NCBI RefSeq assembly: GCF_014161445.1
Contig: NZ_JABBXA010000014.1
Coordinates: 143,881-207,880, forward strand
DNA from: Microbispora sp. H13382
GTDB taxonomy: Bacteria; Actinomycetota; Actinomycetes; Streptosporangiales; Streptosporangiaceae
Length of the DNA stretch: 64,000 nt
Direction of reading: 5' to 3'
This document shows positions 54,293-63,860 of the stretch, piece after piece; within the stretch, counting starts at the first letter, position 1, and each line of letters opens with the position of its first letter. A program made the translations under genes and the position numbers. Under the pieces are notes generated by a model. That model worked only from the letters and a program-made list of their open reading frames with translations, was not told the origin of the DNA and searched no databases.

Positions 54293-56272
54293 ATGCCTGA
54301 CCCCGCCACGGTCGCAGTGGCCGACATCGCGCAGCTGGCAGGGGTCGGACGTGCCGCTGTCAGCAACTGGCGCCGCCGGTTCGACGACTTCCCGGCCCCC
54401 GTCGGCGGGACGTCCACCAGTCCGTTGTTCTCGCTGGAGGACGTGGAGGAGTGGCTTCGGCGCCGGGGCAAGCTTGCCGAGGTGCCGCTCTTCGAGCGGG
54501 TCTGGCAGCAACTGCGGGCGGGTGTCGAGCACAGCCGGCTCGCCGAGGCTGCCGGACACATCGGGGCGTTCCTGCTCTTCCTCGACAGGTCGAAGGAGCG
54601 ATGGGAGCAGCTGGCTCGCCGGATGGAGGGGCGAATCTCCTCCGCGGAGTTCACCGCCACCGATCTCCCGGAGATGCCGGAGACGACGTTCGACCTCTCC
54701 CTGCTGCGCGACGTCGCCGAACTGGCGGAGCAGCGGGGCCCCGCAGAAGCCTTCGATCTCATCCACGCTCGCTATCTCGAGGCTTCCTCCAAAAGAGTCC
54801 CCACCCTGCCGGCAGAGGTTGCCGGCCTTATGGCGGACCTACTGGTACCGCAGGGTGGAACCGTCCTCGACCCCGCCTGCGGGAGGGGAAGTCTGCTGCT
54901 GTCCGCCGCGTCCGCAGGCGCCACCGGACTGTTCGGTCAGGAACGGAACGCGACTGCGGCGCGTATGACTGCCGTACGGCTCCTGCTACACGGCCACGAA
55001 GCAGTCGTGCGCGACGGCGATTCCCTGCGCGCGGATCGGTTCGGCTTCCTTGAGGCCGACGCGGCTGTCTGCAGCCCGCCTTTCGGTGAGCGTAGCTGGG
55101 GGTTCGAGGAGCTTGCCGGGGATATCCGCTGGCAGTACGGTCTACCACCGCGAGGAGAGCCCGAGCTGGCGTGGGTCCAGCACGCTCTGTTCCACGTCAA
55201 ACCTGGTGGGCACATCGCCATCCTGATGCCGGCGGCCGCCGCGGGCCGCCGCTCCGGCCGTCGGATCCGGGCGCAACTGCTGCGCAGCGGAGCCCTGCGC
55301 GCCGTGGTGGCACTCCCCGCCGGTGCGGCTCCGCACACTCTCGGCTCCCCCCACCTGTGGGTGCTGCGCAGACCCGCCGCCGGAGACCCTGTCCCGTCGC
55401 GAATCCTGATGATGGACGTCACCGAGTTGCCCTGGGCGAGGCTTCGCCAGACGGTCACAGAACGGTGGCGGGGATTTCGCTCCTCCAGTGTCTCGGGAAG
55501 TCTCTCCGACAGGATGGTCGGCCCTCCCGACGAGGAGAACGGCGCCGTGCCCCTCATCCGCCTGCTGGACGAGGACGTGGATCTGACACCCGTCCGCCAT
55601 GTCGCGGTTCCGTCGTCGGGAGGTGCTGCGCAGGAATTCATGACGTCGCTCGACGCCGTCGCCTCTGCTGTGGCTGCGCTCCAGCGGGTACTCGGGGATC
55701 TGCGCGCGATCACCGCCGGCGAAGACCGAGACCTGCCCAGGACCACGCTCGCCGAGCAGGCCAAAGCCGGGGCGATCGGCCTTCATGAGGCGCACAGGAC
55801 GGCATCCGTCCCCGGGAGAATTCCGTTGCTGACCCTGGAGGACGTCATCGCGGGCAGAGCGCCGAGTGGGCGCACATCCGTCACCGCCGGTATGGTCATC
55901 GTCGAGCCTGGTGACGTGGTCTTCCCGGCTGGCGGGCGGAAGTTCGCAGCGAGGGTGGTGCGTGAGGGCGGGGCCGTACTGGGTAGCGGGCTCCTTCTCC
56001 TGCGAGTGGATCCCGACCGGGTAGACCCGGTCTGCTTGGCGGGGTTCCTGCGGATCGCGGGAGAGCAGGCGGCAGAGCGTGGCGAGCCCTCGCGGGCCGA
56101 CATCCGGAGGGTTGAGATTCCCCGGCTCCCCCTTGAAGAGCAACGCAGGCTCGGGAATGCCTTCCAGAAGCTGGAACTGCTTGAGAACGAAGTAGCTCAA
56201 GTGGGCGAACAGGGCGCGCGGTTAGTGCGCCTTGGCTTGGGCGGCCTAAGCGGCGGCGCTTTGTCGAGCTAA
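54293..56272 (+). CDS. HTH-N6-adenine methylase-TRD fusion (second copy)
   Basis: A 659-aa paralogue of the protein at 14899 with the same order of parts: a MerR-like HTH (VADIAQLAGVGRAAVSNWR) at the N-terminus, a methylase core with motif I DPACGRGS at 193-200, and a C-terminal HsdS-like target-recognition half with VEIPRLPLEEQRR. The catalytic motif IV is SPPF (261-264), an acceptable variant, so this copy is more likely to be active than the first, which has HPPF. The ATG lies 3 nt after the kinase stop with no good Shine-Dalgarno sequence, suggesting coupling. No restriction subunit is present. A DNA-reading and methylating or sensing role is likely. Confidence 0.85.
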   Translation: MPDPATVAVADIAQLAGVGRAAVSNWRRRFDDFPAPVGGTSTSPLFSLEDVEEWLRRRGKLAEVPLFERVWQQLRAGVEHSRLAEAAGHIGAFLLFLDRSKERWEQLARRMEGRISSAEFTATDLPEMPETTFDLSLLRDVAELAEQRGPAEAFDLIHARYLEASSKRVPTLPAEVAGLMADLLVPQGGTVLDPACGRGSLLLSAASAGATGLFGQERNATAARMTAVRLLLHGHEAVVRDGDSLRADRFGFLEADAAVCSPPFGERSWGFEELAGDIRWQYGLPPRGEPELAWVQHALFHVKPGGHIAILMPAAAAGRRSGRRIRAQLLRSGALRAVVALPAGAAPHTLGSPHLWVLRRPAAGDPVPSRILMMDVTELPWARLRQTVTERWRGFRSSSVSGSLSDRMVGPPDEENGAVPLIRLLDEDVDLTPVRHVAVPSSGGAAQEFMTSLDAVASAVAALQRVLGDLRAITAGEDRDLPRTTLAEQAKAGAIGLHEAHRTASVPGRIPLLTLEDVIAGRAPSGRTSVTAGMVIVEPGDVVFPAGGRKFAARVVREGGAVLGSGLLLLRVDPDRVDPVCLAGFLRIAGEQAAERGEPSRADIRRVEIPRLPLEEQRRLGNAFQKLELLENEVAQVGEQGARLVRLGLGGLSGGALSS

Positions 56273-56325
56273 TGTCGCACTCTTGCTTGTTAGCTCGATT
56301 CACATGTACTACATTGGTGCCTCGC

Positions 56326-56346
56326 GGTTCGGTGAGTCACCGAACC
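56326..56346. promoter_or_regulatory. 21-bp near-perfect palindrome before the HerA operon
   Basis: GGTTCGGTGA, one central G, then TCACCGAACC. A second small hairpin CCCGA-AAGC-TCGGG follows at 56364-56377. It could be an operator for the HerA-NurA operon or the terminator of the methylase; no T-run follows. Confidence 0.45.
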
Positions 56347-56467
56347 TGTCGTGCCACTTATAGCCCGAAAGCTCGGGACCCCAGATGACGATAAGCAGCA
56401 TGGAGGTGCTTCCCGTGTGGTTACTCTCCGCGTGGAGGCCACGTGAACGCCTTGGCAGGAGGGCGCA

Positions 56468-58246
56468 GTGGTAGAAGACGGAGCGCCTCTCCTCGCGTCG
56501 CCGGGCGAACTGGCGGTCTTTCCGGACGCGGTCGGGCGAGTCCTCGGTACTCAGGCGGCGTCACCGCTGTCGTTCTGGATCGGACTCGAACCTGGGCGGG
56601 TCGTTCAACTCGATGACGTCGTCGTCACCCGTCGGGAGGTGCCGGGGCATGGGCCCGTGCTGATGGCGGGGGTCGTGACGGCCGTCGAGGCCCGGCACGA
56701 GGGCGCCAGCTACGACTCCGATGTCTTTCTCATCGCCGACGGAGCGCTGCCGGCCGCCGTGGCCGAATGCGCGGAGGTTCGGGTGACGCGAGTGGAGCCC
56801 GAGGTCTTCGTGCCGCCGCTGCCGGGCTCCCTCGTCCATCGTGCCGAGGCCGGGGACCGGGACCGGGCGCTCTACTTCGACGTGATGGAGCGGCGGGTCC
56901 CTGTCGGTCTCGGACGTGACGGCCGCCCGCTCTACGTCAACTTCGACTTCCTTGATGGCACACGCGGCGCACACGTATCTATCTCGGGAGTGTCGGGGGT
57001 GGCGACGAAGACGTCGTTCGCCACGTTCCTCATCTACTCGATCTTCAATTCTGGGGTCCTGGAGGCGGAGGCGGCCAATACCAAGGCGCTGATCTTCTCC
57101 GTGAAGGGTGAGGACCTGCTGTTCCTCGATCGCCCCAATGCCCGGCTCGACACCTCCGCCGCCCAGGTCTACGGTCAGCTCGGCCTGCCGGCGCGGCCGT
57201 TCGACAGTGTTCACGTGTTCGCGCCGCCGCGTCCTGGCGACCCGAACGGGGTCCCGCACGTTTCCGCCCGCACAACGGATGTGAGTGCCTTCTACTGGAC
57301 GCTCGCCGAGTTCTGCGCCGAGGAACTGCTGCGGTTCGTGTTCGCCGACGCCGACGACGAGCGCGCGCAGTACTCCCTGCTCGTCGGCCAAGTGGGGGCG
57401 CGGCTGCGCTCCTGGGCGGCGCCGGCGGGGGACGGGGGAGCGGTCACTGTCACCGCTCCGGACCAGGCCCCGGTGGTGTGCCGGACCTTCGGAGACCTGG
57501 TCGACTACCTCGACGACCAGCTCACCGGGGACGCCACACGTGCCGGCTGGGCGGGGGCTCAGGTGCCGCTGGGTACGGTCAACGCCTTCCTTCGGCGGCT
57601 CCGTAGCGGGGTCCGCACGCTGTCGCCGATCATCCGTGGTGACCTCCCCGCCGGCGCAAGGCATTCGATCAGCACGTCGGATGCCCAGATCTCGATCGTG
57701 GACCTGCACAACCTGTCCGAGCGCGCCCAGCGGTTCGTCGTCGGTGTCGTCCTGCGCGGGGAGTTCGCGCGCAAGGAGAACTCAGGCACCGCACGTCCGC
57801 TGCTGTTCGTCGTGCTCGATGAGTTGAACAAGTACGCGCCACGCGATGGCGACTCACCGATCAAGGAGATCATCCTGGACGTTGCCGAACGCGGCCGGTC
57901 CCTCGGTGTGATCCTCATCGGCGCTCAGCAAACGGCCTCGGAGGTCGAGCGGCGTGTCGTCGCCAACTGCGCCGTTCGGGTGGCCGGTCGGCTCGACGCC
58001 GCCGAGGCCACACGGCCGGAGTACGGCTGGATGCCGACCGTTCTCCGGGAGCGCGCGACAATCGCGCGTCCGGGCACGATGTTCGTGGCCCAGCCCGAGA
58101 TCCCCGTGCCGCTCGCGGTCACCTTCCCGTTTCCCGCTTGGGCGACACGCCCTTCGGAGGCGGCTCCCGCCCCCGCCGCTCGCGGGGCGGTCTCCGATCC
58201 CTTCGCCGGTCTTCCCGGGGCCGACGACGACATCCCCCCGTTCTGA
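56468..58246 (+). CDS. herA: HerA-like hexameric DNA translocase with atypical Walker A
   Basis: A 592-aa HerA/FtsK-like ATPase. The N-terminal HAS-barrel-like domain (about 20-110) precedes a RecA-fold motor. The P-loop reads GVSGVATKTS at residues 174-183, with Thr where Gly normally precedes the Lys, but Lys181 is kept. Walker B is LLFVVLDELNKYAPR, followed by GRSLGVILIGAQQ, typical of HerA. HerA works as a hexameric ring that pumps DNA and partners NurA; both are in this operon, with Mre11/Rad50-like genes between them. GTG 56468 has AGGAGGG upstream. The C-terminal tail is Pro/Ala-rich and acidic. Confidence 0.82.
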   Translation: MVEDGAPLLASPGELAVFPDAVGRVLGTQAASPLSFWIGLEPGRVVQLDDVVVTRREVPGHGPVLMAGVVTAVEARHEGASYDSDVFLIADGALPAAVAECAEVRVTRVEPEVFVPPLPGSLVHRAEAGDRDRALYFDVMERRVPVGLGRDGRPLYVNFDFLDGTRGAHVSISGVSGVATKTSFATFLIYSIFNSGVLEAEAANTKALIFSVKGEDLLFLDRPNARLDTSAAQVYGQLGLPARPFDSVHVFAPPRPGDPNGVPHVSARTTDVSAFYWTLAEFCAEELLRFVFADADDERAQYSLLVGQVGARLRSWAAPAGDGGAVTVTAPDQAPVVCRTFGDLVDYLDDQLTGDATRAGWAGAQVPLGTVNAFLRRLRSGVRTLSPIIRGDLPAGARHSISTSDAQISIVDLHNLSERAQRFVVGVVLRGEFARKENSGTARPLLFVVLDELNKYAPRDGDSPIKEIILDVAERGRSLGVILIGAQQTASEVERRVVANCAVRVAGRLDAAEATRPEYGWMPTVLRERATIARPGTMFVAQPEIPVPLAVTFPFPAWATRPSEAAPAPAARGAVSDPFAGLPGADDDIPPF

Positions 58247-58257
58247 AGGAGCCCGGG

Positions 58258-59412
58258 ATGAAAATCCTGCACACCGCCGACTGGCACGTCGGCAAGGTCC
58301 TGAAGGGCCGCTCCCGGATCGACGAGCACCGAAGCGTACTGCGGGAACTGGTGGCGATCGCCGACCGGGAGGACGTGGACGCCGTCATCGTGGCCGGTGA
58401 CGTCTTCGATACCTCCGCACCCACCCCCGAGGCGCAGTCGCTGGTCATGCCCACGCTGCTGCAACTGCGGGAGGACGGGCGCCAGGTTGTGGTCCTCGCC
58501 GGCAACCACGACAACCCTCACCTGTTCGAGGTGTACCGCCCTGTGCTCGGCGAACTCGGGATCCACATCGTCGGGACGTTCCGCCGGCCGGATCAGGGGG
58601 GCACGCTTGAGCTCACAGCACGCACCGGCGAGTCGGTGCGGTTGGCCGTACTGCCGTTCCTGTCCCATCGCTACGTTGTCCGCGCCGCGGAGGTGCTGTC
58701 CGGCACCTCCGCCGAGCACAACCGCGACTACGCGGACCGCATCGCGCAGTTGATCGGGGCCCTGACCACAGGCTTCGCCGGCGACACCGTCAACCTCGTC
58801 ACGACGCACGGCACTCTTCCCGGCGGCAGGTTCGGCGGAGGCGAACGGGAGGCGCAGTCCATTTTCTCGTACTATTTCGAGGCCACCGCCTTCCCCGCCT
58901 CCACTCAGTACGCCGCGCTGGGCCATCTGCATCGGCGGCAGCAAATGCCCGGAGCCTGCCCGATCTGGTACAGCGGTTCGCCCATGGCGGTCGACTTCGG
59001 GGAGGAGGGCAACACCCCTGGAGCGCTGCTGGTCACCGTGGAGCCCGGCCGCCCGGCACTCGTCGGCGAGGTAACCGTACGGTCCGCGCGAACACTGGCC
59101 ACGGTACGCGGAACCCTCGAGAAACTGGAGGCCACAGCAGGCGACGTAGGTGACGCTTGGCTCCGCGTGGTCGTGGAGGAGCAACCACGGCCTGGACTCG
59201 CCGAGACGGTCAGGGAGATTCTCCCCAACGCCATCGACATCGATATCGATGAGCGGTTCCGCCCGGTGCACGCTCGGCGTCGCGATCCCGTGGACGCGAG
59301 GACTGCCCGGGGTCCCGGGCAGTTGTTCCGCGACTATCTGGCGGCCACCAACAGACATGACGACGAGGTCGCCGCGCTGTTCGACCGGCTTCACGACGAG
59401 GTGACGAGCTGA
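58258..59412 (+). CDS. sbcD: SbcD/Mre11-type DNA nuclease
   Basis: A 384-aa calcineurin-like phosphoesterase with the full Mre11/SbcD set: ADWHVGK, GDVFD, GNHDN, TTHG and ALGHLHR. It is a Mn-dependent exo/endonuclease that opens DNA ends and hairpins together with SbcC. GAAGGAG lies 6 nt before the ATG. The gene starts 11 nt after herA, and its stop overlaps the sbcC start by one base (TGATG). Because it sits inside a HerA-NurA operon, it is probably a dedicated copy and not the cell's housekeeping SbcD. Confidence 0.92.
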   Translation: MKILHTADWHVGKVLKGRSRIDEHRSVLRELVAIADREDVDAVIVAGDVFDTSAPTPEAQSLVMPTLLQLREDGRQVVVLAGNHDNPHLFEVYRPVLGELGIHIVGTFRRPDQGGTLELTARTGESVRLAVLPFLSHRYVVRAAEVLSGTSAEHNRDYADRIAQLIGALTTGFAGDTVNLVTTHGTLPGGRFGGGEREAQSIFSYYFEATAFPASTQYAALGHLHRRQQMPGACPIWYSGSPMAVDFGEEGNTPGALLVTVEPGRPALVGEVTVRSARTLATVRGTLEKLEATAGDVGDAWLRVVVEEQPRPGLAETVREILPNAIDIDIDERFRPVHARRRDPVDARTARGPGQLFRDYLAATNRHDDEVAALFDRLHDEVTS

Positions 59413-61850
59413 TGCGCCCCCTGCGGCTCCACATGGACAACTTCGGCAGCTTCCGCGAGCCGGTCACCGTCGACTTCTCCGACGTGGACTACTTCGCCCT
59501 GGTCGGCCCCACCGGGGCGGGCAAGAGTACCGTCATCGACGCGATCTGCTTCGCGCTGTACGGCACGGTCCCCCGGTGGAACGACGAGAGGGCTATCGGC
59601 TCTGCGCTGGCCCCCTCGGCCCTTGTGGGAAAGGTTGCGCTGGTCTTCGAGACCGGCGGCCGTCGTCACGGGGTGGTTCGCGCGCTCCGGCGTGATGCCA
59701 AGGGCAAGGTGCACACCAAGGAGGCCAGGCTCGACGAGCTCGATTCCGGGGTCCTCGCCACCGCTGAGCTGGACGAACTGCTGGCAGCCGTCGTCCGGCC
59801 CGTTGCCGAGGGGGAGGAGGTCACCAACGCGGTCCAGCGCATCACTGGCCTGCAGTACAAGTTTTTCACCCAGTGCGTGGTGCTCCCGCAAGGAAAGTTC
59901 GCCGAGTTCCTCCACGCCCCCCGCCGGGCTCGGCAGGATCTTCTGATGCAGCTTCTGGACGCGCAGGTGTACGAGGACATCCGCGAGCGAGCGGTGCAGG
60001 AGGAGGCCGCTGCCAAGCAGGCCGCCGAGTTCGCCCGGCACCAGATGACCAAGTTTGCCGACGCGGACGAGGCGGCCGAGCGTGCGGCGGCCGATCGCGT
60101 TCGCCTGCTCGGCGACCTCGCCGCCCAGGTCAGGACCGACCTGGGCGCCCTACGCGCGCGCGACCAGGAGGTGCGTCGGCTCCACGACGAACGGGTGGTG
60201 TTGGAGCAGCGGCTCGCCGCTTTGACCGCGCTGATGATGCCCGCCTACGTGCCTACCCTCGCCGACGCGATTCGCGAAGCGACTGGAAAGATCGAGGACC
60301 TCACGGCCCAGGAGACCGAGGCGGAGGACGAGGAGCGGCGGGCAGAGGAGGCCCTGGCCGTACAGGACGATCTCGCCCAGCTGACCGCGGAACTGGCGGC
60401 GCTCGACACGTACGAACAGACTCTCGCGGAGCTGGAGACCGCCGAGGCCACGGTAGCGGGGGCCGAGGCCGGGCTGGAGCCGCTCGCGGCGATCAGGGAC
60501 CGGGCCGAGGCGGCCCTGACCGAGGCGGAACACGAGCGTGACCGACTGCGGGACATCCACGCCGGCGCCGAGCTGGCACGCCGGCTGCTTGTAGGCGAAC
60601 CGTGCCCCACCTGCTTGCGCCCCGTCGTCGAACTGCCCCGGCATACAGCGTCGGCCGATCTGGCCGATGCCGAGCGCACGGTCAGTGAGTGCGGCAGGGA
60701 GGCGGAGCAGGCGCGCAGACGGCACCAGCAGGCGGAGATCCGGGCCGCGCATCTGGCCGAAAGGGCCTCTGAACTGCGTGAGGTGGTCTCCGGGCTGGAG
60801 CGTCCCGTCGTGGACCGATCCGATATCCAGAACCGGCTGGCCACGGTGCGCACGGCGGAGCTCCGTCTCGACCAGGCGCGGAAGGAGGCGCGGGACATCC
60901 GCATTCGTCTCAGTCAGGCGAGACGGCGATTCGACGAACTGCGGGGCAAGGGCGAGCAGGGCGAGCGAGATCTGGAGGCTGCCAGGGACACCGTGGTGGC
61001 TCTGGGCGCCCCGCGGCTGGATCGTGGCGACCTGCACAAGGCCTGGACCACCCTGCTGGCGTGGCGGGACGAGGCGGTGACGCAAGAACGAGCGGCATCG
61101 GACGCGCACGAACGTCTAATCACCGATGCCGAACGCCTGTGTGACCAGGAACGCGTTGCGCTCATCACCCGTCTGTCCGACCGTGATGTGGCGGTCGCCA
61201 CCGACGCGGCCCCCGATCTCATCGGCGAGGCCGTAGCCACCGCCATAGCGCAGGCGAACGGCCTGCTGGAGCGGATCAGAGACAACCGCCGACACGCCCG
61301 GGAGCTGGACGAGCAGGCCAGGACGAAGGAGAAAGAGGCGCACGTCGCGCACGAGCTGGCCTTGCTCCTGCGGGCCAACATGTTCGAGGCGTGGCTGTGC
61401 TCCGAGGCACTCGAACTGCTCGTGGCCGCCGCCTCCAACACGCTGCGGGAGCTATCCGGCGGCCAGTACGAGCTGGCGCTGGGGGACAAGGGCGATATCG
61501 AGGTGGTCGACTACGCCGAGGCGGGGATGCGGCGCGGTGTCCGTACATTGTCCGGAGGAGAGACCTTCCAGGCGGCGCTCGCCCTGGCGCTGGCCTTGTC
61601 GAGCCAGGTGGCGGGGCTGGCCGCGGCCGCCGCCCGTAGTCTGGACTCCATCTTCCTGGACGAGGGATTCGGCACGCTCGACCCCGCCACACTGGACACG
61701 GTGGCGACGACACTCGAACGCCTGGCTTCCGACCAGGAGCGGATGGTCGGGGTGGTTACCCACGTGCCCGCGCTCGCCGACCGGGTGCCGGTGCGTTTCG
61801 AGATCACGCGGGATGCGAAGGGATCGCACCTGAGTAAGGCGGAGCGATGA
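59412..61850 (+). CDS. sbcC: SbcC/Rad50-type SMC ATPase
   Basis: An 812-aa Rad50/SbcC protein, short for the family. Walker A GPTGAGKST is near residue 35-43. Two coiled-coil arms flank the zinc hook CPTC near 397-400. The C-terminal half has the ABC signature LSGGE near 713 and Walker B FLDEGFGTLD. It binds DNA ends with SbcD and uses ATP to gate the nuclease. Its start overlaps sbcD by one base and its end overlaps nurA by four, so all are made together. Confidence 0.92.
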   Translation: MRPLRLHMDNFGSFREPVTVDFSDVDYFALVGPTGAGKSTVIDAICFALYGTVPRWNDERAIGSALAPSALVGKVALVFETGGRRHGVVRALRRDAKGKVHTKEARLDELDSGVLATAELDELLAAVVRPVAEGEEVTNAVQRITGLQYKFFTQCVVLPQGKFAEFLHAPRRARQDLLMQLLDAQVYEDIRERAVQEEAAAKQAAEFARHQMTKFADADEAAERAAADRVRLLGDLAAQVRTDLGALRARDQEVRRLHDERVVLEQRLAALTALMMPAYVPTLADAIREATGKIEDLTAQETEAEDEERRAEEALAVQDDLAQLTAELAALDTYEQTLAELETAEATVAGAEAGLEPLAAIRDRAEAALTEAEHERDRLRDIHAGAELARRLLVGEPCPTCLRPVVELPRHTASADLADAERTVSECGREAEQARRRHQQAEIRAAHLAERASELREVVSGLERPVVDRSDIQNRLATVRTAELRLDQARKEARDIRIRLSQARRRFDELRGKGEQGERDLEAARDTVVALGAPRLDRGDLHKAWTTLLAWRDEAVTQERAASDAHERLITDAERLCDQERVALITRLSDRDVAVATDAAPDLIGEAVATAIAQANGLLERIRDNRRHARELDEQARTKEKEAHVAHELALLLRANMFEAWLCSEALELLVAAASNTLRELSGGQYELALGDKGDIEVVDYAEAGMRRGVRTLSGGETFQAALALALALSSQVAGLAAAAARSLDSIFLDEGFGTLDPATLDTVATTLERLASDQERMVGVVTHVPALADRVPVRFEITRDAKGSHLSKAER

Positions 61851-62824
61851 GCGTCGCGATCGGTCAGGCGGGCTTCACTGTCGATGCCTGGGATCCCGGG
61901 TACGCGGCCGCCCTGGCTGCCGAGGCGCTTGCCGAACTGGACACGACGAGTGCAGAGCTGCATCTGGATGTCGAGACGCCGGCGGTCGGCTGGCGGCCGA
62001 TCACGCCCGGCGCGAGCGCAGGGCGTCCCGACGTCCTGTTGATCGCCGACGGCGTCCGCCGGATAGACGCGCGGGTCTGGATTCATGATCTGGATGGAGG
62101 GATGCCCTCACCCGGCATCGCGGCGTCATACGCCGCCGGTATCGTCCGGTGTGCGTTCGGCGACGGCGCGTCGGCGACCCTGGCCGCCGTGGAGGTGAGC
62201 AGGTCTCTGTTCAGCGCCTCGCCGTACGCCGCGGACGTCAAGACCGCCGCGGCCACCTACCGGGCCCGGGCCGCCGCGGACGCCTCGATGGAGGAATTGT
62301 CTCTCGCCCTCCAGCGACAGGTCACGCGACTGGAGGTTGAACTGGCGGTCCGCCACCGCGCCGAAGTGGGGCACACCGACCTGCTCCTTGTCGATGGGCC
62401 GCTGCGCGGGCGCACGCATCTGCCGCGGACCGTCGGATACGTCAAGACGCACCACACTGCCTACCTGCCCGCGCCCCAGGCGGCCGTCGTCTCCGCCCTG
62501 CGACCCGGACAACGCACGCCGATCTTCCTGATGGGCACGACGTGGCGCCGTCACACCTGGTATCTGCGTCTGCCCGTTCGGTCCGCCATGCCCTGGGCGG
62601 GGATCGTCCGCTGTGAGGCCGGCGCCGACCTGGGCGTGGAGACGGTCACCGAACTCGCCGACGCGGTCACGCTCGCTCTGCCGTCCCTCGCTGGAGTGGA
62701 CTACAAGGATCCCCGCGCCCCGCAGAACCTCATCCCGATCGGTGGGCTGGAAAAGCTTCTACGGCACCGGTTGGGCGACGCCCGTCTGCTGTATCGCTCC
62801 CTCCGTACTGCTGCCAGTCGCTGA
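61847..62824 (+). CDS. nurA: NurA-family 5'-3' nuclease
   Basis: A 325-aa NurA protein. The active-site strands LLIADGVRRIDAR and LLLVDGP supply the two metal-binding Asp, and the C-terminal YKDPRAPQNLIPIGGLEKLLRH is the family's hallmark. NurA is an RNase H-like, Mn-dependent 5'-3' exonuclease and ssDNA endonuclease that works inside a HerA ring. ATG 61847 overlaps the sbcC stop (ATGA). With HerA, SbcD and SbcC it completes an archaeal-type DNA end-resection set. Confidence 0.88.
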   Translation: MSVAIGQAGFTVDAWDPGYAAALAAEALAELDTTSAELHLDVETPAVGWRPITPGASAGRPDVLLIADGVRRIDARVWIHDLDGGMPSPGIAASYAAGIVRCAFGDGASATLAAVEVSRSLFSASPYAADVKTAAATYRARAAADASMEELSLALQRQVTRLEVELAVRHRAEVGHTDLLLVDGPLRGRTHLPRTVGYVKTHHTAYLPAPQAAVVSALRPGQRTPIFLMGTTWRRHTWYLRLPVRSAMPWAGIVRCEAGADLGVETVTELADAVTLALPSLAGVDYKDPRAPQNLIPIGGLEKLLRHRLGDARLLYRSLRTAASR

Positions 62825-62895
62825 GCCAGTCTTTGTACGCCCAGGTACACGGGTGAGCTCTAGTCAACCTGATCATCAGGCTGCACAATTTTCTC

Positions 62896-63828
62896 GTGAA
62901 GGCATATGTCGGGGTTACTGACGGCGAGTGGTATCGGTTCCTTGCCGAGCGTCCAATCCTGACGGAGGCAAATTTCTGGCGTCCTTCCGGGGGCACGCGA
63001 TTCCGTGCGCTAACGCCGGGGGAGCCCTTCTTCTTCAAGACCCACCACCCGCACAACCGAGTGGTCGGCGGTGGCTTCTTCAGCAGCTTCGAGCTGTTGC
63101 GGCTCTCGGAAGCGTGGGAGATTTTCGGAGAGGCCAACGGAGCCACTGGTCTGGCCCAGATGAGGCAGCGGATCAGCCGCTACCGGCGCCGACCGATCGC
63201 CCCCGACGAGGACCCGGTCATCGGCTGCGTGTTGATCCGTGACACCCGCTTCTTCGAACAGCCCGCTGCCGAACCCCCGGACTTCGCCTCCAACATCGTC
63301 CAGGGCAAGGGTTACGATCTGGCCATTCACCCACGCGCCGAATACTTCCATGATCTGGTCGGTCGCCTGCTCGGGGACGGACGGATGAACATCGACCTGT
63401 CGCAGCCGTGGCGTCGTGAAGGTCCTGTCTACGGCGACCCGCGCCTGATCCCGCAACGTCTTGGCCAGCAGGCCTTTCAAGCGGTTGTCCTCAATGCCTA
63501 CCACAGGCGCTGTGCTGTCACTGGGGACAAGATCCGCCCTGTGCTACAAGCGGCCCACATCCGCCCGATCTCTGCTGGCGGCGAGCACCGCCTGGATAAT
63601 GGGCTGCTTCTTCGTTCTGATGTGCACACTCTGTTCGACCGGGGCTACCTGTCCGTCGATCCAAAATACAAGTTGCGGGTCAGCCCTCGGCTGCGCGAGG
63701 AGTTCGGTAATGGCGAGGAGTTCTACCAGCGCGCGGGAACTGTGATCGCGGTTCCCGACCATCGACGCGACCGTCCCGATCCAACAGCCCTTGACTGGCA
63801 CCTCAGCGAGGTCTTCCTCGCCTCTTGA
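62896..63828 (+). CDS. HNH endonuclease with N-terminal EVE/PUA-like region
   Basis: A 310-aa HNH protein. The C-terminal HNH core has CAVTGDKIRPVLQAAHI, LDNGLLLRSDVHTLFD and the usual beta-beta-alpha metal fold. The N-terminal 100 residues (MKAYVGVTDGEWYRFL, FFFKTHHPHNRVVGGG) look like a PUA/EVE-type reader, which in restriction enzymes binds modified bases. A modification-dependent restriction enzyme is therefore likely. GTG 62896 has no Shine-Dalgarno sequence, and a palindrome CCTGAT-C-ATCAGG (62868-62880) lies upstream; a leaderless or short-leader mRNA fits. It is a separate transcription unit from nurA. G+C is slightly lower than in the neighbours. Confidence 0.85.
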   Translation: MKAYVGVTDGEWYRFLAERPILTEANFWRPSGGTRFRALTPGEPFFFKTHHPHNRVVGGGFFSSFELLRLSEAWEIFGEANGATGLAQMRQRISRYRRRPIAPDEDPVIGCVLIRDTRFFEQPAAEPPDFASNIVQGKGYDLAIHPRAEYFHDLVGRLLGDGRMNIDLSQPWRREGPVYGDPRLIPQRLGQQAFQAVVLNAYHRRCAVTGDKIRPVLQAAHIRPISAGGEHRLDNGLLLRSDVHTLFDRGYLSVDPKYKLRVSPRLREEFGNGEEFYQRAGTVIAVPDHRRDRPDPTALDWHLSEVFLAS

Positions 63829-63860
63829 CTGCGTTGGTTCTCAGTGCTTGACATCTGGAC

